Assembly (NCBI RefSeq): GCF_040115645.1
Contig: NW_027096031.1
Location: 434,001-498,000, forward strand
Direction of reading: 5' to 3'
Origin: Euwallacea fornicatus
Taxonomy: Eukaryota > Arthropoda > Insecta > Coleoptera > Curculionidae
DNA length: 64,000 nt
Every line of letters begins with the position of its first letter. Within the stretch, counting starts at the first letter, position 1. Below, piece by piece: positions 54,650 through 64,000 of this stretch. Position numbers and translations under genes: made by a program. Under the pieces are notes generated by a model that was given only the letters and a program-made list of their open reading frames with translations, made no database searches and was not told the origin of the DNA.

Positions 54650-57213
54650 TATGTGCTCAAACACACATATTTTGTGACTTTTCAAACTTTGAAGCTCGAT
54701 AACTTTGGCAAATGTGGACCAAATTTGTTAACCAAAGTGTCAAAGTAATCACCTCAACGAGATTTTGAAGATGTCACAACACATCATGATTACATCTTGT
54801 TTAACTTCCAAGAAAAATAGTACTTTATGTGCTCAAACACACATATTTTGTGACTTTTCAAACTTTGAAGCTCGATAACTTTGGCAAATGTGGACCAAAT
54901 TTGTTAACCAAAGTGTCAAAGTAATCACCTCAACGAGATTTTGAAGATGTCACAACACATCATGATTGCATCTTGTTGAATTTCCAAGAAAAATAGTACT
55001 TTATGTGCTCAAACACACATATTTTGTGACTTTTCAAACTTTGAAGCTCGATAACTTTGGCAAATGTGGACCAAATTTGTTAACCAAAGTGTCAAAGTAA
55101 TCACCTCAACGAGATTTTGAAGATGTCACAACACATCATGATTACATCTTGTTTAACTTCCAAGAAAAATAGTACTTTATGTGCTCAAACACACATATTT
55201 TGTGACTTTTCAAACTTTGAAGCTCGATAACTTTGGCAAATGTGGACCAAATTTGTTAACCAAAGTGTCAAAGTAATCACCTCAACGAGATTTTGAAGAT
55301 GTCACAACACATCATGATTACATCTTGTTTAACTTCCAAGAAAAATAGTACTTTATGTGCTCAACCACACATATTTTGTGACTTTTCAAACTCTGAAGCT
55401 CGATAACTTTGGCAAATGTGGACCAAATTTGTTAAACTAAGTGTCAAAGTAATCACCTCAACTAGATTTTGAAGATGTCACAACACATCATCATTGCATC
55501 TTGTTGAACTTCCAAGAAAAATAGTACATTATGTGCTCAAACACACATATTTTGTGACTTTTCAAACTTTGAAGCTCGATAACTTTGGCAAATGTGGACC
55601 AAATTTGTTAAACAAAGTGTCAAATTAATCAGCTCGACGAGATCTTTAAAATGACACAACACATCATCATTGCATCTTGTTGAACTTCCAAGAAAAATAG
55701 TACATTATGTTTTCAAACACACATATTTTGTGACTTTTCAAACTCTGAAGCTCGATAACTTTGGCAAATGAAGACCAAATTTGTTAAACAAAGTGTCAAA
55801 TTAATCAGTTCGACGAGATTTTTAAAATGACACAACACATCATGATTGCATCTTGTTGAATTTCCAAGAAAAATAGTACTTTATGTGCTCAAACACACAA
55901 CTTTTGTGACTTTTCAAACTTTGAAGCTCGATAGCTTCGGCAAGTGAAGACCAAATTTGTTAAACAAAGTGTCAAATTAATCAGTTCGACGAGATTTTTA
56001 AAATGACACAACACATCATGATTGCATCTTGTTGAATTTCCAAGAAAAATAGTACTTTATGTGCTCAAACACACAACTTTTGTGACTTTTCCAATTTTGA
56101 AGCTCGATAACTTTGGCAAATGTGGACCAAATTTGTTAACCAAAGTGTCAAATTAATCAGCTCGACGAGATCTTTAAAATGACACAACAATTCATGATTG
56201 CATCTTGTTGAATTTCCAAGAAAAATAGTACTTATGTGCTCAAACACACAACTTTTGTGACTTTTCCAATTTTGAAGCTCGATAACTTTGGCAAATGTGG
56301 ACCAAATTTGTTAAACAAAGTGTCAAATTAATCAGCTCGACAAGGTTATGAAGATGTCACAACACATCATGATTACATCTTGTTTAACTTCCAAGAAAAA
56401 TAGTACTTTATGTGCTCAAACACACATATTTAGTGACTTTTCAAACTCTGAAGCTCGATAACTTTGGCAAATGTGGACCAAATTTGTTAAACAAAGTGTC
56501 AAAGTAATCACCTCAACGAGATTTTGAAGATGTCACAACACATCATCATTGCATCTTGTTGAACTTCCAAGAAAAATAGTACATTATGTGCTCAAACACA
56601 CAACTTTTGTGACTTTTCAAACTTTGAAGCTCGATAACTTTGGCAAATGTGGACCAAAATTGTTAAACAAAGTGTCAAATTAATCAGTTCGACGAGATTT
56701 TTAAAATGACACAACACATCATGATTGCATCTTGTTGAATTTCCAAGAAAAATAGTACTTTATGTGCTCAAACACACAACTTTTGTGACTTTTCAAATTT
56801 TGAAGCTCGATAGCTTCGGCAAATGAAGACCAAATTTGTTAAACAAAGTGTCAAATTAATCAGCTCGACGAGATTTTTAAAATGACACTATACATCATGA
56901 TTGCATCTTGTTGAATTTCCAAGAAAAATAGTACTTTATGTGCTCAAACACACAACTTTTGTGACTTTTCAAACTTTGAAGCTCGATAGCTTCGGCAAAT
57001 GAAGACCAAATTTGTTAAACAAAGTGTCAAATTAATCAGCTCGACGCGATCTTTAAAATGACACAACACACCATGATTACATCTTGTTGAACTTCCAAGA
57101 AAAATAGTACTTTATGTGCTCAAACACACAACTTTTGTGACTTTTCCAATTTTGAAGCTCGATAACTTTGGCAAATGTGGACCAAATTTGTTAACCAAAG
57201 TGTCAAATTAATC
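54650..57213 (+). repeat. 39-monomer-offset copy of 47.8-50.35 kb
   Basis: Matches about 47788-50351 at an offset of 6862 bp (39 monomers, two of 175 bp). Shared markers are ATATTTAGTG (about 56.41 kb), CCAAAATTG (56660) and GACGCGATC (57046). One clear difference is AAATTTGTT here (55429) against AAATCTGTT at 48567. It ends at CAGCTCGACG (57214) versus CACCTCAACG (50352). Confidence 0.8.
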
Positions 57214-60200
57214 AGCTCGACGAGATCTTTAAAATGACACAACAATTCATGATTGCATCTTGTTGAATTTCCAAGAAAAATAGTACTTATGTGCTCAAAC
57301 ACACAACTTTTGTGACTTTTCCAATTTTGAAGCTCGATAACTTTGGCAAATGTGGACCAAATTTGTTAAACAAAGTGTCAAATTAATCAGCTCGACAAGG
57401 TTATGAAGATGTCACAACACATCATGATTACATCTTGTTTAACTTCCAAGAAAAATAGTACTTTATGTGCTCAAACACACATATTTTGTGACTTTTCAAA
57501 CTCTGAAGCTCGATAACTTTGGCAAATGTGGACCAAATTTGTTAAACAAAGTGTCAAAGTAATCACCTCAACGAGATTTTGAAGATGTCACAACACATCA
57601 TCATTGCATCTTGTTGAACTTCCAAGAAAAATAGTACATTATGTGCTCAAACACACATATTTTGTGACTTTTCAAACTTTGAAGCTCGATAACTTCGGCA
57701 AATGTGGACCAAATTTCTTAAACAAAGTGTCAAATTAATCAGCTCAACGAGATTTTGAAGATGTCACAACACATCATGATTGCATCTTGTTGAATTTCCA
57801 AGAAAAATAGTACTTTATGTGCTCAAACACACATATTTTGTGACTTTTCAAACTTTGAAGCTCGATAACTTTGGCAAATGTGGACCAAATTTGTTAACCA
57901 AAGTGTCAAAGTAATCACCTCAACGAGATTTTGAAGATGTCACAACACATCATGATTACATCTTGTTTAACTTCCAAGAAAAATAGTACTTTATGTGCTC
58001 AAACACACATATTTTGTGACTTTTCAAACTCTGAAGCTCGATAACTTTGGCAAATGTGGACCAAATTTGTTAAACTAAGTGTCAAATTAATCACCTCAAC
58101 GAGATTTTGAAGATGTCACAACACATCATCATTGCATCTTGTTGAACTTCCAAGAAAAATAGTACATTATGTGCTCAAACACACAACTTTTGTGACTTTT
58201 CAAACTTTGAAGCTCGATAACTTTGGCAAATGTGGACCAAATTTGTTAAACAAAGTGTCAAATTAATCAGCTCGACGAGATCTTTAAAATGACACAACAC
58301 ATGATGATTGCATCTTGTTGAATTTCCAAGAAAAATAGTACATTATGTTTTCAAACACACAACTTTTGTGACTTTTCAAACTTTGAAGCTCGATAGCTTC
58401 GGCAAATGAAGACCAAATTTGTTAAACAAAGTGTCAAATTAATCAGCTCGACGAGATTTTTAAAATGACACAACACATCATGATTGCATCTTGTTGAACA
58501 TCCAAGAAAAATAGTACATTATGTTTTCAAACACACATATTTTGTGACTTTTCAAACTCTGAAGCTCGATAACTTTGGCAAATGTGGACCAAATTTGTTA
58601 ACCAAAGTGTCAAATTAATCACCTCAACGAGATTTTGAAGATGTCACAACACATCATCATTGCATCTTGTTGAACTTCCAAGAAAAATAGTACATTATGT
58701 GCTCAAACACACAACTTTTGTGACTTTTCAAACTTTGAAGCTCGATAACTTTTGCAAATGTGGACCAAATTTGTTAACCAAAGTGTCAAATTAATCAGCT
58801 CGACGAGATCTTTAAAATGACACAACACATCATCATTGCATCTTGTTGAACTTCCAAGAAAAATAGTACATAATGTGCTCAAACACACATATTTTGTGAC
58901 TTTTCAAACTTTGAAGCTCGATAACTTTGGCAAATGTGGACCAAATTTGTTAACCAAAGTGTCAAAGTAATCACCTCAACGAGATTTTGAAGATGTCACA
59001 ACACATCATGATTGCATCTTGTTGAATTTCCAAGAAAAATAGTACTTTATGTGCTCAAACACACATATTTTGTGACTTTTCAAACTTTGAAGCTCGATAA
59101 CTTTGGCAAATGTGGACCAAATTTGTTAACCAAAGTGTCAAAGTAATCACCTCAACGAGATTTTGAAGATATCACAACACATCATGATTACATCTTGTTT
59201 AACTTCCAAGAAAAATAGTACTTTATGTGCTCAAACACACATATTTTGTGACTTTTCAAACTTTGAAGCTCGATAACTTTTGCAAATGTGGACCAAATTT
59301 GTTAACCAAAGTGTCAAATTAATCAGCTCGACGAGATCTTTAAAATGACACAACACATCATCATTGCATCTTGTTGAACTTCCAAGAAAAATAGTACTTT
59401 ATGTGCTCAAACACACAACTTTTGTGACTTTTCCAATTTTGAAGCTCGATAACTTTGGCAAATGTGGACCAAATTTGTTAACCAAAGTGTCAAATTAATC
59501 AGCTCGACGAGATCTTTAAAATGACACAACAATTCATGATTGCATCTTGTTGAATTTCCAAGAAAAATAGTACTTATGTGCTCAAACACACAACTTTTGT
59601 GACTTTTCCAATTTTGAAGCTCGATAACTTTGGCAAATGTGGACCAAATTTGTTAAACAAAGTGTCAAATTAATCAGCTCGACAAGGTTATGAAGATCTC
59701 ACAACACATCATGATTACATCTTGTTTAACTTCCAAGAAAAATAGTACTTTATGTGCTCAAACACACATATTTTGTGACTTTTCAAACTTTGAAGCTCGA
59801 TAACTTTGGCAAATGTGGACCAAATTTGTTAACCAAAGTGTCAAATTAATCACCTCAACGAGATTTTGAAGATGTCACAACACATCATCATTGCATCTTG
59901 TTGAACTTCCAAGAAAAATAGTACATTATGTGCTCAAACACACAACTTTTGTGACTTTTCAAACTTTGAAGCTCGATAACTTTGGCAAATGTGGACCAAA
60001 TTTGTTAAACAAAGTGTCAAATTAATCAGCTCGACGAGATCTTTAAAATGACACAACACATCATCATTGCATCTTGTTGAACTTCCAAGAAAAATAGTAC
60101 ATAATGTGCTCAAACACACATATTTTGTGACTTTTCAAACTTTGAAGCTCGATAACTTCGGCAAATGTGGACCAAATTTCTTAAACAAAGTGTCAAATTA

Positions 60201-63200
60201 ATCACCTCAACGAGATTTTGAAGATGTCACAACACATCATCATTGCATCTTGTTGAACTTCCAAGAAAAATAGTACATTATGTGCTCAAACACACAACTT
60301 TTGTGACTTTTCAAACTTTGAAGCTCGATAACTTTGGCAAATGTGGACCAAATTTGTTAAACAAAGTGTCAAATTAATCAGCTCGACGAGATCTTTAAAA
60401 TGACACAACACATCATCATTGCATCTTGTTGAACTTCCAAGAAAAATAGTACTTTATGTGCTCAAACACACATATTTTGTGACTTTTCAAACTTTGAAGC
60501 TCGATAACTTTGGCAAATGTGGACCAAATTTGTTAACCAAAGTGTCAAAGTAATCACCTCAACGAGATTTTGAAGATGTCACAACACATCATGATTGAAT
60601 CTTGTTGAATTTCCAAGAAAAATAGTACTTTATGTGCTCAAACACACATATTTTGTGACTTTTCAAACTTTGAAGCTCGATAACTTTGGCAAATGTGGAC
60701 CAAATTTGTTAACCAAAGTGTCAAAGTAATCACCTCAACGAGATTTTGAAGATGTCACAACACATCATGATTACATCTTGTTTAACTTCCAAGAAAAATA
60801 GTACTTTATGTGCTCAAACACACATATTTTGTGACTTTTCAAACTTTGAAGCTCGATAACTTTGGCAAATGTGGACCAAATTTGTTAACCAAAGTGTCAA
60901 AGTAATCACCTCAACGAGATTTTGAAGATGTCACAACACATCATGATTACATCTTGTTTAACTTCCAAGAAAAATAGTACTTTATGTGCTCAAACACACA
61001 TATTTTGTGACTTTTCAAACTTTGAAGCTCGATAACTTTGGCAAATATGGACCAAATTTGTTAACCAAAGTGTCAAAGTAATCACCTCAACGAGATTTTG
61101 AAGATGTCACAACACATCATGATTGCATCTTGTTGAATTTCCAAGAAAAATAGTACTTTATGTGCTCAAACACACATATTTTGTGACTTTTCAAACTTTG
61201 AAGCTCGATAACTTTGGCAAATGTGGACCAAATTTGTTAACCAAAGTGTCAAAGTAATCACCTCAACGAGATTTTGAAGATGTCACAACACATCATGATT
61301 ACATCTTGTTTAACTTCCAAGAAAAATAGTACTTTATGTGCTCAAACACACATATTTTGTGACTTTTCAAACTTTGAAGCTCGATAACTTTGGCAAATGT
61401 GGACCAAATTTGTTAACCAAAGTGTCAAAGTAATCACCTCAACGAGATTTTGAAGATGTCACAACACATCATGATTACATCTTGTTTAACTTCCAAGAAA
61501 AATAGTACTTTATGTGCTCAACCACACATATTTTGTGACTTTTCAAACTCTGAAGCTCGATAACTTTGGCAAATGTGGACCAAATTTGTTAAACTAAGTG
61601 TCAAAGTAATCACCTCAACTAGATTTTGAAGATGTCACAACACATCATCATTGCATCTTGTTGAACTTCCAAGAAAAATAGTACATTATGTGCTCAAACA
61701 CACATATTTTGTGACTTTTCAAACTTTGAAGCTCGATAACTTTGGCAAATGTGGACCAAATTTGTTAAACAAAGTGTCAAATTAATCAGCTCGACGAGAT
61801 CTTTAAAATGACACAACACATCATCATTGCATCTTGTTGAACTTCCAAGAAAAATAGTACATTATGTTTTCAAACACACATATTTTGTGACTTTTCAAAC
61901 TCTGAAGCTCGATAACTTTGGCAAATGAAGACCAAATTTGTTAAACAAAGTGTCAAATTAATCAGTTCGACGAGATTTTTAAAATGACACAACACATCAT
62001 GATTGCATCTTGTTGAATTTCCAAGAAAAATAGTACTTTATGTGCTCAAACACACAACTTTTGTGACTTTTCAAACTTTGAAGCTCGATAGCTTCGGCAA
62101 ATGAAGACCAAATTTGTTAAACAAAGTGTCAAATTAATCAGTTCGACGAGATTTTTAAAATAACACAACACATCATGATTGCATCTTGTTGAATTTCCAA
62201 GAAAAATAGTACTTTATGTGCTCAAACACACAACTTTTGTGACTTTTCCAATTTTGAAGCTCGATAACTTTGGCAAATGTGGACCAAATTTGTTAACCAA
62301 AGTGTCAAATTAATCAGCTCGACGAGATCTTTAAAATGACACAACACATGATGATTGCATCTTGTTGAATTTCCAAGAAAAATAGTACTTTATGTGCTCA
62401 AACACACAACTTTTGTGACTTTTCAAACTTTGAAGCTCGATAGCTTCGGCAAATGAAGACCAAATTTCTGAAACAAAGTGTCAAATTAATCAGCTCAACG
62501 AGATTTTGAAGATGTCACAACACATGATGATTGCATCTTGTTGAATTTCCAAGAAAAATAGTACTTTATGTGCTCAAACACACAACTTTTGTGACTTTTC
62601 CAATTTTGAAGCTCGATAACTTTGGCAAATGTGGACCAAATTTGTTAACCAAAGTGTCAAATTAATCAGCTCGACGAGATCTTTAAAATGACACAACAAT
62701 TCATGATTGCATCTTGTTGAATTTCCAAGAAAAATAGTACTTTATGTGCTCAAACACACAACTTTTGTGACTTTTCAAACTTTGAAGCTCGATAGCTTCG
62801 GCAAATGAAGACCAAATTTGTTAAACAAAGTGTCAAATTAATCAGTTCGACGAGATTTTTAAAATGACACAACACATCATGATTGCATCTTGTTGAATTT
62901 CCAAGAAAAATAGTACTTTATGTGCTCAAACACACAACTTTTGTGACTTTTCCAATTTTGAAGCTCGATAACTTTGGCAAATGTGGACCAAATTTGTTAA
63001 CCAAAGTGTCAAATTAATCAGCTCGACGAGATCTTTAAAATGACACAACAATTCATGATTGCATCTTGTTGAATTTCCAAGAAAAATAGTACTTATGTGC
63101 TCAAACACACAACTTTTGTGACTTTTCCAATTTTGAAGCTCGATAACTTTGGCAAATGTGGACCAAATTTGTTAAACAAAGTGTCAAATTAATCAGCTCG

Positions 63201-63871
63201 ACAAGGTTATGAAGATGTCACAACACATCATCATTGCATCTTGTTGAACTTCCAAGAAAAATAGTACATTATGTGCTCAAACACACAACTTTTGTGACTT
63301 TTCAAACTTTGAAGCTCGATAACTTTGGCAAATGTGGACCAAATTTGTTAAACAAAGTGTCAAATTAATCAGCTCGACGAGATCTTTAAAATGACACAAC
63401 ACATCATCATTGCATCTTGTTGAACTTCCAAGAAAAATAGTACTTTATGTGCTCAAACACACATATTTTGTGACTTTTCAAACTTTGAAGCTCGATAACT
63501 TTGGCAAATGTGGACCAAATTTGTTAACCAAAGTGTCAAAGTAATCACCTCAACGAGATTTTGAAGATGTCACAACACATCATGATTGAATCTTGTTGAA
63601 TTTCCAAGAAAAATAGTACTTTATGTGCTCAAACACACATATTTTGTGACTTTTCAAACTTTGAAGCTCGATAACTTTGGCAAATGTGGACCAAATTTGT
63701 TAACCAAAGTGTCAAAGTAATCACCTCAACGAGATTTTGAAGATGTCACAACACATCATGATTACATCTTGTTTAACTTCCAAGAAAAATAGTACTTTAT
63801 GTGCTCAAACACACATATTTTGTGACTTTTCAAACTTTGAAGCTCGATAACTTTGGCAAATGTGGACCAAA
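57214..63871 (+). repeat. Right mixed domain
   Basis: The array returns to interspersed A, B, C and 175-bp monomers (short copies at 57285, 59572 and 63091), resembling the left end rather than the B-rich centre. Private or rare substitutions are relatively frequent: TTTTGCAAATG at 58753 and 59281 (528 bp apart), GATATCAC at 59171, GATCTCAC at 59698, AAATATGG at 61047, AAATAACAC at 62162 and TTTCTGAAAC at 62470. Confidence 0.72.
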
Positions 63872-64000
63872 TTTGTTAACCAAAGTGTCAAAGTAATCAC
63901 CTCAACGAGATTTTGAAGATGTCACAACACATCATGATTACATCTTGTTTAACTTCCAAGAAAAATAGTACTTTATGTGCTCAAACACACATATTTTGTG
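63872..64000 (+). repeat. Partial last monomer, cut by window end
   Basis: The first 129 bp of a type B monomer (GTTAACC, AAGTAATCACC, GAAGATGTC, GATTACATCTTG, ATATTTTGTG). It continues the array in phase, so the satellite extends past the right edge. On the left, the first base is m1 and the first copy is an ordinary A monomer, so the true left boundary is also outside the window. Confidence 0.95.

Larger units (their letters stand above)
1..64000 (+). repeat. 176-bp satellite DNA array filling the window
   Basis: A tandem array of 363 complete monomers plus a 129-bp partial copy, all head to tail with no inversion. The period was fixed by following the TTTGTTAA motif (positions 1, 177, 353, 528 and so on to 63872). 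It is 176 bp throughout except for 17 copies of 175 bp, and these account exactly for the total length. Copies differ mostly by substitutions at a limited set of recurring sites, so the array is built from a few haplotypes reshuffled and amplified in blocks. The length is close to one nucleosome repeat, as in many centromeric satellites; a centromeric or pericentromeric role is inference. I do not recognise the family. No stretch of more than 300 bases departs from the repeat, so nothing else is hidden between features. Confidence 0.98.

Noticed and set aside
286..63108. Thirty-four minus-strand frames of 60-61 codons as protein genes
   Set aside because: They start at GTG, repeat with the satellite, exist only where one change removes a TAA, overlap the tandem unit end to end, and have no promoter or context. 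They are by-products of the repeat.
1..64000. CRISPR array
   Set aside because: The units abut directly with no unique spacers, the 176-bp repeat is far longer than any CRISPR repeat, and there are no cas genes.
1..64000. CENP-B box
   Set aside because: I found no match to the CENP-B box core (TTCG followed at the right spacing by A and CGGG); CTTCGGCAAATG lacks the CGGG part.
1..64000. rRNA, tRNA, 5S or histone gene tandem cluster
   Set aside because: The monomer has no cloverleaf, no 5S-like internal control boxes that I can recognise and no coding frame that holds across copies.
1..64000. Telomeric or simple microsatellite repeat
   Set aside because: There are no short-unit runs; the shortest consistent period is 176 bp. 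ACACAC and AAAAA are only short motifs within it.
1..64000. Assignment to a named satellite family or species
   Set aside because: Size and composition resemble plant centromeric satellites, but I cannot match the sequence to a family I know with certainty, so no name is given.

Overview
The whole 64 kb window is one uninterrupted head-to-tail tandem satellite array. The monomer is 176 bp, about 33% GC (58 of 176 in the first copy), and every copy is in the same orientation. Taking TTTGTTAA as monomer position 1 (m1), the first copy starts at 1 and the last begins at 63872, so 363 complete monomers precede a 129-bp partial one. The distance of 63,871 bp equals 346 monomers of 176 bp plus 17 of 175 bp. 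All 17 short copies carry the same 1-bp deletion (ACTTATG in place of ACTTTATG). I see no other length change, no transposon, no unique sequence, no RNA gene and no credible protein gene.

Organism: a long, homogeneous, nucleosome-sized satellite with higher-order repeats (HORs) is typical of a eukaryotic centromere, pericentromere or heterochromatic knob. Monomers of about 150-180 bp are common at plant centromeres, so a plant is a reasonable guess. I do not recognise the family and no flanking sequence is present, so neither the species nor centromere function can be assigned.

Monomer types: two main haplotypes differ at linked sites. Type A has AATTAATCAGCTCGACGAG and a TTTAAAATGAC core. 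Type B has AAGTAATCACCTCAACGAG and a TTTTGAAGATGTC core. A third, mosaic type C carries GACAAGGTTATGAAGATGTC. The right half varies partly independently: AACTTTTG or ATATTTTG near m121, and GATAGCTTCGG or GATAACTTTGG near m151. Many copies are recombinants.

Layout: 1-19.4 kb is a mixture of A, B, C and 175-bp monomers, with 15- and 14-monomer duplications (offsets 2639 and 2463 bp). From about 19.4 to 42.6 kb the 175-bp monomer is absent. That domain contains long pure B runs, an 8-monomer unit (1408 bp), a tandem 15-monomer unit (2640 bp, 30453-36000) and a block repeated at offsets of 7920 and 6336 bp. From 40.6 to 57.2 kb there is nested amplification: a 12-monomer unit (2112 bp), a roughly 4 kb block copied 38 monomers away (6687 bp), and a 39-monomer repeat (6862 bp). 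From 57 to 64 kb the array returns to a mixed pattern resembling the left end. No genes act together here; the content is a record of repeated unequal exchange and segmental amplification.

All coordinates and identities come from reading by eye. Block edges are good to a few bases, and a self-alignment would settle them.
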